Shown here in pieces: positions 45,701 through 58,539 of a stretch of DNA of 64,000 bases; positions within the stretch are counted from its first letter, which is position 1; the number at the start of each line of letters is the position of its first letter. Origin of the DNA: Pochonia chlamydosporia 170 (Eukaryota > Ascomycota > Sordariomycetes > Hypocreales > Clavicipitaceae); NCBI RefSeq assembly GCF_001653235.2, contig NC_035796.1, forward strand, positions 1,674,001 through 1,738,000. Direction: 5' to 3'. Under the pieces are notes generated by a model. That model worked only from the letters and a program-made list of their open reading frames with translations. It ran no database searches and was not told the origin of the DNA. The translations under genes were made by a program, and so were the position numbers.

Positions 45701-47904
45701 CTCCAGCGAGGCATATAAGTACCACCTTCTCTTCACCATGACTGGTTGAACATTCCCAAAGTGGCAGACATACAGACTTGTGCCACGCGTTTCAAACTCA
45801 AGCGGACCAGATAACGTGTGGTTGAAGTCGCCCTCCAGGCTCCGCTCGATTCTCCACGCCCCCGGCTCTAGAGCGTTACAGCGAAATTACTGGAGCCCAG
45901 GATGACATGTCGATGGTTGCTCCATTGCGGCCCCTTTTGCGGCTCCGTGGTTCGTGGAAACCGTTCAAAACTGGAGATGCCAGACTTTTATGCGCATGAA
46001 TGACTTTTGCGGCAGTTGCAGGTCGTCTCTGGTGATTCGTCCACGAAAGAAAATTGGCTCATAGATTTCATGTATCTTCCTTGTGGAGAAAAACGTGCAG
46101 TTCGAAGCGTGCAATATCAGGGTCTGATTATTTCAACGGCCGCAAAAGTTTGTTGATTGGATGAGACGACTTGTGACGAATTGGCCCAGAACCATCGTGG
46201 CCGCGGACAGGCTCAAAAGTGTTGCTTGGGCATACTTGGGATTGGTTCGATCTTTTAGATCATGCTGAAACCGGGACGTTTCTATCAGTTTGTCCGACTT
46301 GAACCCTTCACATACTCACATGTAGCTTTTCGGTGCCGTTCTGAGCATGCCAGCTCGGCTTTTGTTTGCCGTGGAGCCGTTACCCGCGATTTCATCTTTG
46401 AACAACACAATGCCGCGTCAGCAACAAAGAGCGAAGTCGCACATTCCACATCCAGTTTTTGAGTCTTGGCACGCGTGCGTTGGTGTGCATTTTGGAGTTC
46501 GGGAGCACTGAAATCTCGCCCTTTGTGTTTGTCGGTCGCGAACTGGGTACAGGGCACATTCCTGTTGGCGATACCAGCGCGTAAAGTGAATCGTGACGGG
46601 GCTTGTGGCACGCTGCTGCCGTACATACCATGTGAAAGTATGCTTACCCGAGCACCGTACATTCTGCACCTGATCGCACTTGTTTCTTCTGCATTGAATG
46701 GCAAAATGGCTGGAGAATTGAACACCAAATTCTTCCATGTCCAACCGGATGAAGATTGCATAATCACAAGCAGACGAAGAAGGAAGCTGGGTTGTGTGTT
46801 TAGCGCATGTCTGTACGGTGCCAATCTTTGCAACCAGGAAGAGCTCGTACTGTTTCTGGACAGGGCCTCCGAACATTGGCCGTTGCACAGAGCGGGGATA
46901 TTGGCACCCGTTGGGCGCACACTTCAGCGCAAGCTCCAGCAACTTTCAGCCTGTACCTGAAGCAGCCCTCGCTATCGGGCGCCACGTACAGGGACCGGCT
47001 GCAGGCATTGCGCACTGTACAGCGGTGGTTAATTGCATCACTAAGCCGCAAGCGTACTAGCGCCTGTGTGCCCCTGGTGCCTTCCATACTGGCTAAAAGG
47101 ACAGTGATCTGGGAGACACAGCGAATCAACGTTGAGAAATGGTCTGGCATCTCGCCCAACCCGTCAGAATTACAGTGGTTCTCCCGTATTGTGCCTGGCT
47201 TGGCTGGCTCATCTGGACCAGGGCAGGGACAGCCGCTCCGTCTGGTCAAGGCCAGGTCCCATCAAATCCAATCCCATCCCAGCCAATCCAGAGCAGTCTC
47301 CATCCTTCCCAGTGCCTCCTCTTTCCCTCTCGTCCCTGTTCACATCCAGTCTCCGTTTCCCCTTCCCTTCCCGTCTCCGCTCGAGTGAGACCTGCACTGG
47401 CTCTCTTTGCTTCGTTCACCATCCGCCTCGACTCAACCGTAGCAACCCAACGCCTCGCGAACCGTCGAAATTAACCTGCTTCTTGCCAACGTCGAGTTGA
47501 CAAGCTCCCTTTCTTTCTTCGGTTCATCAAGTCGCCAAGGTCGATGATGTCTTTCTTTTAACCGCAAACGTCCTCCAATTCTATTATCAGTATTTTCATT
47601 CTTTGTCAAAGAGCTAGCCTCCCCGTTCACTCGTTATCCGCACTTTCGTTTCCATTTCTTGATTGCGGCTTCGCTTGCCCTGACGATCAGCGACGCCGGC
47701 GCTGTAAATCATAACAATAAAAGTTTTGCTGTCAACATTCTGTCGGCTGCGCCGCTCCAAAGTTTGTCTCGACTTGTCATCCGAACCGTTTGAAGTCGTC
47801 CTTGCTTCCCCTCCGGTGCTTTGCCTGCGGCAACGGAACCCTTTCACATCAAACACCATTCTACAGTGTCGACGTCTCAATCTCGGCGTCCTTCATCTCT
47901 CGAA

Positions 47905-49265
47905 ATGATTGAGCAAACCCCTTATTTTGTCGCCAGGGACGTGGCAGAGGTGGATGAGAGTATGTTCATCCCACATCGTGACCAACGACTCTTGATGCCC
48001 TTTGTTAACAGTTACCAGTTCTCAAACGCCTCAGCCTCAACCGACGAGACGATAAATGCGTCCAGTGCGACGACACTTCGAAGCTCAAATGTCCCGCCTG
48101 CCCCTCTGGCGAGAGCTGCCAGTTTACCGTCCCTGTGAACTGCTCACAATGCCCCAGATCATTCTGCAGTAAAGATACCACCCCTATTGGCAACGGAGGC
48201 GATAGTGGCGGTGGTGATAAAGGCAGTAGTGGCCCCAGCGCAGGCCCAATTGCAGGAGGTGTGATCGGTGGCCTTGCCGCCATCGCCATTATCACGTATC
48301 TCATTTGGAGATTTGTGATCAAACCGAAGCGAGCGTCGAACCCTCATCAGTCCGTCTATGAGACGGAAGCCAACCCTAGCCGTAGCATTGAAAAGGACAA
48401 TGCATCGAGAATGACCCGCCGGTCATCAACGCACACGGTGCACTCTATCGCTTCAACAGTTCTCACACGAGCCTCCAATATTATCCAAATTGCTTACATC
48501 CCTGGTGTCACCAACCGAGCCACGCCAACTTCACCGACCGTTCTCGTTCCGCCTGTTCCTCCGATTCCCATGCAACATTCCGAGGGCAGCCGCGATAGTG
48601 CCCAGGATGATCAGCACTTCTTCGTCCCAGGCAACCTTCGAGACTCCACATACTCGGGCATCTCGTCATTCTCCGACCGCACCTCGTATGCACCGCGATC
48701 CAGTATTGCTTCCACCATCTACGGCAAGCAGGCTCAGATTCAAACACCCGCCCAGACTGGCATGCGAGCCAAGCCTACTGTTGTCAGCGTTAAGTCCGCT
48801 GGCACCAGTTCCCCCAACACGCCTCCAGTGCCGTCTATCGACTTTGAGAGGTTTGGTCCTGGTCGCCCTGAGAGTGCAGCAAGCAACTTCAGTGTCGGCT
48901 CAACATATCTGAACAACGCAAACACAGCCCAACACGGCCGAGCTCAAGTCGTCAAGCTTGGCAGCGGATTGAAAAAGATTGAAATTGCTGCCAGGTCTGA
49001 TGCCAGCGTCTCATCAACGTCATTAGCATCCGCTTCGTCCAAGGCTAGCTCAGGTGCCATCCCTATCGTTGCAGAATCACCATCAAGCGACCAAGGGCCG
49101 TTCTCAGACCCACCGGAGCGAAAGGTCAACGTAATCAGCACTCCTACCTTGGGATCTGTTATGGAAGAAGCTGAAGAGCGCCGAGGAGTCGACAAGTCTG
49201 ACAGACCCGGCTCCGGGGACCGTGGTCGAAGTCCCTTTAGCGACGCCCATGCCACCAAGGACTGA
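47905..49265 (+). CDS. OPY2: OPY2-like membrane anchor of the HOG/MAPK pathway
   Basis: Two exons, 47905-47959 and 48019-49265, give 433 residues. The N-terminus bears the compact cysteine-rich OPY2 domain (DDKCVQCDDTSKLKCPACP, then CSQCPRSFCSK). A Gly/Ser linker leads to one membrane segment (PIAGGVIGGLAAIAIITYLIW, residues ~105-125) followed by basic FVIKPKR and a long Ser/Thr/Pro-rich cytosolic tail with many SP/TP sites. In yeast, Opy2 docks Ste50 at the membrane so that Ste11 can signal in the osmostress and invasive-growth pathways; the tail is phosphorylated. The exon 2 acceptor is TTACCAG: the AACAG 7 bp earlier gives an early stop. The 5' leader is pyrimidine-rich and long. Confidence 0.9.
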
Positions 49266-52200
49266 GATCGTTTGCATCTGAAAGCAGACATCTGCTGTTA
49301 GCGGGGAATTTCACTACACCCCTCGGCACCAACTACCAAGTACATATATTCTTTTTCAGTTGGTGGCTAGAGCGGAATTGGCTACTTTTTTATATTCTTC
49401 TAGCGGGATGGATTATACACATTTTTCTTTTTGGCTTGATTACGAAAGGTTATGGCGTCCTTGCGTTGGGTTTATATGCTTGGCTAGGAATGGATGAAGG
49501 AACGGCATATCAAAGCTAGTAGTACTTATCTCCTACCACGTGTGTTTATTTATTTCTTTGGAATAGAGACGACGGTCAAGTTTTGGATATTTCCATTTTT
49601 GAATGCAGTGTGAAGCGCTTGGTGTCTAGTTACCTGTTGCTTGTTGAACGTGTCTCCTAAGGTTTGATGTTGTGGTCGTGAGTCTACGAGTCTGCTGCTT
49701 GTAATACATAGCATCTTTGGCAAGGAAATTAATGACAATTTCAGTCCAGCGAAAACAAATCGGCTTCACAAATTGGCTTAGTGGACTACGTGTTGGTTTG
49801 GTGATCGATCTACGTATTGTCTCACTGACATGCTTCACAGAAGGCACTTACCCTGTACCTACTGGCCCATCTGTGAGCTATTTTCACAGGTGAATCTAGG
49901 TTTCAAAACTCAACGTGGCATTAGACCAATGTTTTTCCATTTCAACTTACACTCTATTGGCTAGTAGAACTATGACAGATTATATACGTAGCTGGAGGGA
50001 TAGGTTCCGCGTCCAGAGACAACCAACGTAGATAGTGGTCAGTGCTGTAGTTGGAGATCCGCACTTTAACGGCATGATTTGGCGATCATCTTGATCTACT
50101 GGTTTTCAGAGTACGGATTTCTCTGCACTGTATGGTATGGAATAGATGGCTTTGCATATGCAGTTGTGCTTGAACGGACATTGAGGGGACATAGGGTTAC
50201 TTCAATACTGGGTAGATTTGGATGGTTGACTCCCCAGCCAGATCGTGGGTTTACATCAATCAAAACAGCTAGGGCAGGATGTTTCATCTGAGCATCAAAG
50301 CCACGAGGCAAATCCGATAATTCATAGCATGGATGTTTCAACAAGAGGCCGAGTTCATCACACACCCACAGTCCGTTCGGCAACTGGCGCTTGTTATTGC
50401 GCAACAACTCCCTCATTTGCCGCAGATAATCGCAATGGACATACTGCTTAGAAATCGAGATTCGGCAGGCCAGATGGCTGCAGGCACATAACGCATGCTG
50501 TCGACGCCCCTCTCCAAGATATAACGGACAAAAAGAAAACTTGTCCTTCTTTCTTTGGACAGCACGGCAAGACGCTGCATGCAAAGACCGGGACCGGCAC
50601 CGGGGAAGTCGGGGAACCTCTGCGGGAGTGCATGTGTATGCGGTCACCCACATTGTCACATGCAGGGAGGTCCAAAGCGGACGAACAGGTGTTGGTGAGT
50701 GAATTAATGGACCGGCCTTTAATGGAAATAGGAAAGCCGGTGGAAGTAGAATGGGCGGTGATGCGGAATGCTTTGCGGCCAGCGGGATGCATCTTTTCGG
50801 ACAAGACTGGTGGTTGTGTGGCTGGAGGTTGTGGGATGTATTGGGCCACGACTAAGACATATACTTGATTTAGATATATCAGGATACTTGGTGGACCAAT
50901 CGTGTTTTGAGTTTTGCGAGTTTGACCGAGTCGTTTTGTTATTTTCGCGTTTAATCAATGTCCAATATATCAAGGATCTCGCTGTAGTTGGGCAATATTC
51001 GCTTGTGCGATGCAGGAGGAACCCATGCCGCGGACATTCGATAGTTTTGCCCGGGTAGGACCCCCGGTGAAGGCGCTAATTTGGACCAGAAAAAAAAAAC
51101 GCGGTGCCCTTGACGATCCGCATGGCAAGCCTGATGGAACGGAAGCCACAGAGACGAAAGGGGATAACGATGGCCTTTTATGCCACACGGGTTTCTTCGG
51201 TGATATTGGATGGTGGCTCCTCCGTTTCAAAATGGGGGATGAGCCTTGTGAAAGGACGACCTCACTTACCCCAGAGATTTTATGGAACCTGGGCGACTTG
51301 GCCCCCTGTTTATGGAGCTATTGGCCATGCCGCGACAAACTTAAAATATGTAACAGCAGCCCCCGAGTCTGCAGCTCACCTCTACCAATGTGCCACCAGA
51401 AGGAGATGGCGTTTTGAAGCGGAATTAGACGAGGAACCGAGCCGTGAAGACGACAAGCCAGATTGGATTCGGCAGACGGTGAAGGAGACTAATGCGTGGG
51501 GGTCAGAGCGCCAGTCGTCAAAACCACATGGGAACGGGAGCGACGTCGACCATGGCCGATGGGGATGTGATGGCTCTGGCTCACGGAACACGGCTCCGTC
51601 ATTTGTATTTGTTTTCGAGGTGGTCGTGGTGTACGAAGTCCTGTAGCTTCTTGTGGAGAGTGCCCAAAGCAAAGTGAAGATGGCCATTCGCTGTGGTACG
51701 GGTTGTGCTTGGGCCGCCAATCGTGGCATGAGCACCTCATTTGTGCGAACCCGTCAACATGGCATCGGCTCGGACGTAAGATCTGGTTGGCGTTGGCGTT
51801 GGAGCTGTCATGTCTCGGAGATGCAGGCCCCGCTTACTCCATGCTGTCGAGCTGATCTCTATCGAAATTGTTAGCCATACACGCGATCTTCACCTCGACG
51901 TACCCACAGCGGCACAACTACCGTTTACCAGTCGTATTCGATATCCATATCCAAGATCTGCATTGAATGAATTTACCCACCCAAAAATGACTCAAATAGG
52001 TAGTCTTCTTCGACATCAGGATGCAGAAAGCCGGCGAATCGAAGGCGACGAGCAGGGAATTGGCTGTCCATAGGCCATACACCAACCAGCAGTATCTACG
52101 ACCATCAACAACGACTTTGCAGAAGGTTAGTTTCTTCATAGAGCCTAGCGCTAGTGCCGCTATTACTGTATGCGGTCGAATAATTGCAAATTGTCTGTGA

Positions 52201-55200
52201 TATTTGATATTCGGTGTAATGTGTATGTATATTGCGGCTTGTATTATCAAAGGCTGTGTGCGTAGGCGTGGATTCATCGGTGAGCAGGGGAACTGCATCA
52301 GCTCGTCTTTGCCAGGGCCAGGTCGTGTTTGCAAGGGTCGTTCCTAAGGTTAGTCTAAGGTGTCTGATTGAATACCTGGTTAAACCGTCACTTTGTGGTA
52401 TGTTTGAGATCCTAGGTATAGGACATTAGTTCTCGATGACCGTATGAACCTCGACTCAAAACGTTGTGACTGGGTGACGATAACAGCAGATGTGCCTGCA
52501 AGAACACAGCATTATCATCAAGTAGAATGGATTTTCTTTTATAAAAATGACATTTATGAGTGACAGCAAGTGTAGCTGGATACGACAATGTAGTAAAATG
52601 CAATCAATTGATACTGTGGACTTGCACGTTCATGATTGTGGCATTCTGCAACAGGGCCATCAAATCTGTGACTGTTTGGATTCTCCAGACGTCTGACAAG
52701 TCCATACGCTACTTCCTTCCCAATTGGCGAGCATCGCTCTTGTCATCTCACGATTCCTCTCGCTTAGCTTGGCCATGACACTTGCCATAAGGAAGGAGCC
52801 TGACATCGTGACAGAAACGGAAGGAACTACCTCCTTCTGCCCCAAGCACAAAAACTTTCTCCCCAACAACCGAGAAAGTCTTTCGTTTTTCCTCCTTAAC
52901 ACACACAATCCGAGAAAATGGCAATCATCTCATCCATCTTTGGCCACTACCCATTCATCATTTCTTTTCCAATCCCGGCGCGGTCTGGGGGAATGCCATT
53001 GCTTGGGACTCAGCAGTCATCGAGGTCAAGTCCTCCGGGAGGAAGCCAAATCCCCCGAACGTGATGGTCATCATTGTCCCAAGTTGGCTCTAAATGCAGG
53101 CGGGGTGTTCAGTCCCCGTACTGTTCCCAGCAGAGCCTAGATAAGACCTCAGTCGCAAACTGGGCATGATAATGAGGGTCGAAAGACCCAATGATTTGGT
53201 CAGCGTCCAGCGCCCAGGATCAGGGTGAAATTTGTGATACATTTCTCTCCTCAACGTGATGTGTTGCGTGTGAATGTTCAGTGAGCTCAGTCGTGATGCA
53301 TCATTGCCCTTGAATGAAATGTTGTGAATGTCCCATGAGATGCCAACCTCGCCCACACGTCCCCTCCACAGTCAAGCCAATTTTCACTGTCCATTTCCCA
53401 TGCCCGTGAACATTGGGCGTTGAGGTAACATTGAATCCTCTTGGGTAGGTGCCCGTGTACCTAGGTAGGTGGAAGAGACTCAGAATTCAAGGACCGTCGA
53501 ATTGCCCCTGTCACTTGATGACATGTATGTCAATGGAAATGTTGGCTCGGTTGCCGCATATGGAAGGATATTGAGGGTGAAGTTTGAGCTATATTTTCCC
53601 AAGTGTTTGTAGAATATTTATGCTGCGCTAAAGTCTGGGAACCTTGTTGAAGCCTGGCGCCGTGGAAGGTTTGGCCGTACGAGTTTGATTCGTAGCAGCA
53701 AAGGCAAACCAGTCCAGATGTCTGCTTGTAACGCCAGCTGCCTGTCACCTGCCACTTGCCAGCTGCAGCTCGCAGCTGCACGACTGACACAAATCTGAAC
53801 AAATTTCATTTCGCTTCTTCAACCTTGACTTTTGCAATGTCGATGTTGATGCTCCTCGGAAGTCTACAACAGGCAAGCGCCACAAATGCCATGCAAAAGT
53901 AACAAGGCTACCTCGAAGCTTGACATCAGCCTTCACCTCACCATGACTTCTTGGAATTGAAGACAATTTCCCTTACCATCACCTTGACCGAAGCTTACAT
54001 GCATGGTATATATCTCCTGACATTTATAGGTCCCTCAACTCAGCTCCCGCAGCCATTATGTCTCCGAAGCGTCGAAACCCAACAAGGATTCTAATCCTCC
54101 TAGCTTCGACATCAGACGGGCCGCCCCATACCTATTCGAACCAAGCTTTACCCCCTCAAAATCTTCAAATGTGGTGGGCATACGTCAAACCGAACTCCCA
54201 ACCGTCAAGCAAGGTCTCGTGCGTCAACGAGCAGACCAATCCAAGTCTAATTCGCCATAGACCAGGCTAAATGGGGTGTGGCCATGCTTTTACACCAACC
54301 CTTTTTGACACACAGGTGGTGTGCTCCTGAGGAACCCTCGTTGGTCCTAGTGCGCATTTATGTTTCTTCGCCAGAGAAACGAAACATTCCCGATATGACG
54401 AAAAGCGTCTTCTGCCACATGCACTTCATCCCAGTCTCTACGTGGGCAAAAGACGCACACATATGCACCCACAAAGTCTGAACCTGTGGAAACATGTTTC
54501 TGGAGGCGTTTACTTAAAAAGTGGCGCACAAACAGCTCGAACGACCCTACGCCGAATTTGTCTATCCGCGTTATCCAAGCACCCGTTCCCTCAGAGAGTA
54601 CTGACAAGTGTGGTCGGGAAACCCCCATCTCATGTGCCGCCGTGGCCGCGGAGGCGGCGCCTAGGCTGATGCGGGTAGGGACGGATGATGCGCACTTGCG
54701 CAGAAAACTTTTATAGCCCCAAAAGCCAAGAGTGCTTCTGTAGTGGAGTTCTCTGTTTTTGGGTTAAGGGTGGTTTGCTGGGTTGTCGCCATGGCGTCTT
54801 GGGTCGGACGAATTTACGTGTCCGATGGGTGGTTCCTTGAGGGGGGAGCAGCAGGATGGACATGAACAGGAAAAAAAAAAAACGGAAATGGTTTGGGGGT
54901 TCTGTTCTTGGCCAACGAGATGTGACATCGGGGAAGCAAATTGGCGCTTTTTTGTATCCTTTGCAAGCACCCCTCCTTTTTTGTCTGTTTTGGTGCTCAG
55001 ACGATATGTATGTGCTTGGTATGGGAGTAGTTGGGCTTGTTTGTTTGGTGCGGCATGGGATGGGATGCTGGTCTGCTGGGATGGCAATCCGCATTCCCCC
55101 TCTCTTGTCAACGCTGGACTGGACATGGACCTTGACGCTTCACATGCTGACTGGAGTTTTGGTGATGGATCGGAGTCTCGCGGGGCCGAAAGTGGTAACA

Positions 55201-56657
55201 TGAGCGACGGTGACGGCCCCTCCCGGCTGTCAGGTCCAAAACTGGGGTTCATGGCTCTCGCTCTCGCAAACTCTTATGGCCGGAAACCATACAGACGATG
55301 TGATGAAGATGTGATGAAAATGGATCGAGTGCATCTACTTCCGGACATCACGGGCGACAACGTACTGCTGAACCATATTGACGCAACCCCTGGCAAGTTC
55401 TTCTAGTTCATGTGTATCTTGGTGTCAAGTCATGTCTTTCGATATGTTCTACCTCGGCTACCTGACATGTTCCTCTCCTTTGTTCCTCTCGTGCTTCCCA
55501 AGAAGGAAGCAGAGTGAGAACAGAAAATGTAATATCCAAAAATCCTTGAAAATACTATAGACAGGTGAAGCAACTGCCGCCATCCGCCGTCCGCCATCTG
55601 TTAACCCCAAAGCTCCACTCCCTTCGTTTGTTTCCCTGCTCTTCTTCCCGCGAGGGCAAAGTGATTCTCTGAATGTTGAGGTGGTGGTAAATCCCCTCGT
55701 GAAAATGCCGAGGGGGTTTGATACCCATGTAGAGAGAAAACAGTAGTGAAAAGTCAACATGAGTAAAAATTGCCATGAAAATATGAAAAATGGGGTGAGT
55801 ACGTGGATGGATGCCTTTTGTGCTAATCAACAGGACACAACTGGATGTGGACGCGGAGCCCCTCAACACACAACTTCGGATCCCAATATTTGAGTGAAGA
55901 GTGTTCGAGGCAGCCTTTGCTTGGCAGGCTAGCATGTCTTGCGAGCAACACCAAACTACTAGCTTCGTCATTATTTCCAAAAAAAAAACCTCTCAGCGTG
56001 ACGTACAAGAGAGCTCCGAAAATATTGATTTTGCAAAAAGAAACAAAAGATTAGAAAAGAACCGAGAAAAAAAAGGGAGGAAACAAGATGCTGAGACAGC
56101 TCGAGGCATAAAAACAGGTCGTCTCTTCATATCGGCCCTCAAAGATAATCGTGACGGCATCACCAAGACCAACAAAACATAGCAGAAGTAATTGTAAATG
56201 TCGTCAAAAATACCTAGCGCCCCAGAATATGCCTCTTTTTTTGGTTCATACGCCATTCGCCGGTTCAGGTGATGTCGTTCGTTCATTGCTGGGATGCTGC
56301 ATCGTCAAGTGGAAAAATTTCGGTGGAAACACCTAACCATCAATCGCTGAAAATTAATTCCACCCCCCCTTCTGGCGCGGGCGGGTCGTGTCCTTCATGA
56401 TAGAGTCTTTAATAGAAATGTGCTTTTTTGTGTGTGTTTTGCGTTTCATTACTGTATGGGGCGTTCCTTTGTTGAGGAGGGCGATTTGATGGTGGTCGGG
56501 AGGGTAGCGTCAAATTCGAGACGGAACCAAGGGGCCACGGAAAAAATGCTTGTTGACCCCTCACCAACCACCACCCCTCCCCAATCGCCTGCGTCCCACA
56601 ACGGAGGATTGAGGAGGAGGACGAGGAGGATATCGTGAATGAATGAACTTATTGTGC
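49266..56657. other. Large gene-free tract (7.4 kb)
   Basis: No recognised protein. The left end is the OPY2 3' UTR. A 187-codon minus-strand frame (50096-50659) and a 207-codon plus-strand frame (54783-55406, with an equally open minus strand) look unrelated to any family I know. One exact TACCTAGGTA lies at 53458. From about 54.8 to 56.6 kb G/T-rich plus-strand sequence and A-runs suggest long untranslated RNA or the RAS2 3' flank. Genes with short exons may be missed. Confidence 0.5.
53458..53467. repeat. TACCTAGGTA palindrome copy
   Basis: Exact palindrome with an additional GGT on the right (TACCTAGGTAGGT) and a GGGTAGGTG about 15 bases to the left. Confidence 0.65.
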
Positions 56658-57475
56658 TCATAATACAATGCACTTTTTGCTCTTCTCGCCATCCTTGTTG
56701 CGCCGATATCTCGGTGCTTCTCGCTCACGCCCGCCAATGTCACCATTGCCTGTTCGTGAGCGGCCGCTCGAGCCACCCGGCGGGCGAGACGCTTGTTGCC
56801 GCTGTCGACGAAGGATCCTGACCACATCGTAGAATGCCTTTTCAACATTAATGCAGTTCTTTGCTGATGCTTCAACAAATTCGCAGCCCAGTTCTCTAGC
56901 CAGTGCGTGCCCTTCCTGTGTAGATACCTCACGCTCTGTGACTCTGTCACTCTTGTTGCCGACTAGCATGATTGGCGCTGGCATCTGAGGGCTCGCGGCA
57001 GAGAGGGGTGAGCCCGGGTACGATGGTGAAGATGCGCAAGATTCTTTTACTCGTTGAATCTGGTGGTGAAATCTCTTGATGCGGGTAAATGAGGAGCGAG
57101 AGGAAATGCTGTAGACGAGGACGAAACCTTCGCCATCGCGAATCCATTGGTCGCGCAGGGCTGTGTATTCTTCTTGCCCTGCAGTGTCGAGAACTTCGAG
57201 CATGCATGGTTGGCCGTCTATGACAACCTGCTTGCGATAGGAATCTTCAATCGTCGGGTCGTACTGTTATTATACTGCATCAGCTAGCCATACTCAGGAC
57301 ACAGGTTTAAGCTTCCCCGCCTCCGCCTTCCGAGGGTGAAGATCGTGGGGACATTGGACTAGAGACTCACAGTTTCAACAAAATGTTGCAAACATAGTTG
57401 AATGGTCAATGCTGTCTTTCCCACGCCGCCATCGCCTAAAACCACCAGCTTGTATAGCACCATACGGCCCGCCAT
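56658..57475 (-). CDS. RAS2: Ras-2-type small GTPase
   Basis: Two minus-strand exons, 57475-57371 and 57263-56658, give 236 residues; the intron is 107 bp. A signalling GTPase: P-loop GDGGVGKT, effector loop YDPTIEDSY just after the intron, DTAGQEEY with the catalytic Gln, NKSD and EASAK for guanine recognition, and a C-terminal CIVL CAAX box preceded by a basic Arg/Lys/Gly-rich hypervariable region. Leu as the last residue predicts geranylgeranylation rather than farnesylation. It carries a Ser/Pro-rich insertion of about 20 residues between helix 3 and the NKxD strand, absent from mammalian Ras but which I recall from Neurospora ras-2-type proteins. Such proteins control hyphal growth and conidiation. 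Gly12, Gly13 and Gln61 equivalents are all wild type. Confidence 0.95.
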
Positions 57476-58069
57476 GCTGGGCGAAGAAAATTCGAGCTGT
57501 GCGCTGAGAGGGTAGCCGAGAGGAGAGCTGTAGCAGAGGAAACACTCGTCCTTGACAGGACAAGCTGTCGATCAGGAGAGAAGGGGAGGAGGTCGGCCCA
57601 GGACAGCTAGGTGTCGTATCGGGAGCTTGGGGAGGGAGAGCAGCGTTGTGAATGTGCGGCTCCAAGTCAATGGGAGAGGACAGGAAGATGGCCAGGTCAA
57701 AGATGAATGCTCAGGCTTAGAACAACACTCTCCAAAAGATGTTTCTGAGGCGTTCTGCCTGTGGTGGGAGCTGCTGGACTTGGGTTGGCAGAGGGTCTAG
57801 TGGAGTCAGTGGGCAAGCGGGTCTTTGCTGCTTTGTATGGAGTAGAGGCGCAACAAGGGAGCCACCAACAGAACAGAACAGAACAGAGCCAGTCAGGAAT
57901 GGTTGGTACATGTACTCCATATGAGCTGCAAATGCTGATAGGGAGACGAGACCACAGGCCGAGGAAAGACTGGCCACCAGGACTGACAGGTTCGCAGCTA
58001 AGATGCTGGATGCACATGGAACTCTGTTGGAGTGCACGGCCGGTTGCTGGAGGATATCCTGCACTGGCC

Positions 58070-58080
58070 GGGGGGGGGGG
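58070..58080. repeat. 11-base G homopolymer
   Basis: Eleven G in a row, unusual in this window. Exact length should be treated with care because homopolymers are prone to sequencing error. Confidence 0.7.
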
Positions 58081-58512
58081 CTTGTTATCCAGGGCTGATC
58101 TCACATAAATGGCTGAAGTTGATGCCGATGTTGGACACAGAGGAGAGGCAGTATTTAGTATTTTGCTGGGGACAAACCAGACAGCAAAAGGGAGACTGAG
58201 GTAGTGGTCGAATGACGAGAAGTGGTTTTGGATCTATAGATATTGGAATATACGTGGCCGTCAGCCAAGCGTAGTATCCTTGTCTCTTGCAATTGGTCTC
58301 TGCCATTCGTACAACCCATCACAGAGGTAGCAAGTCACCACGGCGGCTGGCATTGTTCGATACTGAAAAAGCCGTGCCAGCGTGATGTTCAAACTCGCCT
58401 TCTTCGACACGATGAAAAGCGAGAGCTGGAGAGTGGCACCGCCGGGATGTGGTTGGGGGTGGAGGCTGTCCTGACTTCCCTGCCTTCTTAGCTCAGGCAT
58501 CCAGTGGATCGC

Positions 58513-58539
58513 TTGGTCTCTTGGTCTCTTGGTCTCTTG
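58513..58539. repeat. TTGGTCTC tandem repeat
   Basis: Three perfect TTGGTCTC units plus TTG in non-coding DNA. Confidence 0.8.

Larger units (their letters stand above)
41308..47904. other. Large gene-free tract (6.6 kb)
   Basis: No intact recognised gene. The left part is the chitin synthase promoter, with CCAGA/CCAGT-rich simple sequence at about 42040-42210. Motif copies lie at 41977 and 42771. Between 43.6 and 46.3 kb the minus strand carries disconnected protein-like stretches with plausible splice sites and several frame breaks; these may be a decayed gene. From about 47200 to 47900 the plus strand is pyrimidine-rich and repetitive, the leader of OPY2. Long overlapping open frames on both strands at 46285-47388 have no family signature. 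Confidence 0.5.

Noticed and set aside
46285..47388. Overlapping 160-210 codon frames on both strands
   Set aside because: Mutually overlapping frames with random composition in the leader region of OPY2.
50096..50659. 187-codon minus-strand open frame
   Set aside because: The central part reads somewhat protein-like, but there is no family, no strong start and no supporting splice structure.
54120..54150. Minus-strand GGTTCGAAT resembling a tRNA B-box
   Set aside because: No matching acceptor stem, anticodon arm or A-box upstream.
54783..55406. 207-codon plus-strand open frame
   Set aside because: A minus-strand frame of 162 codons covers the same DNA; W/C-rich translation, a poly-A run inside, and no recognisable domain.
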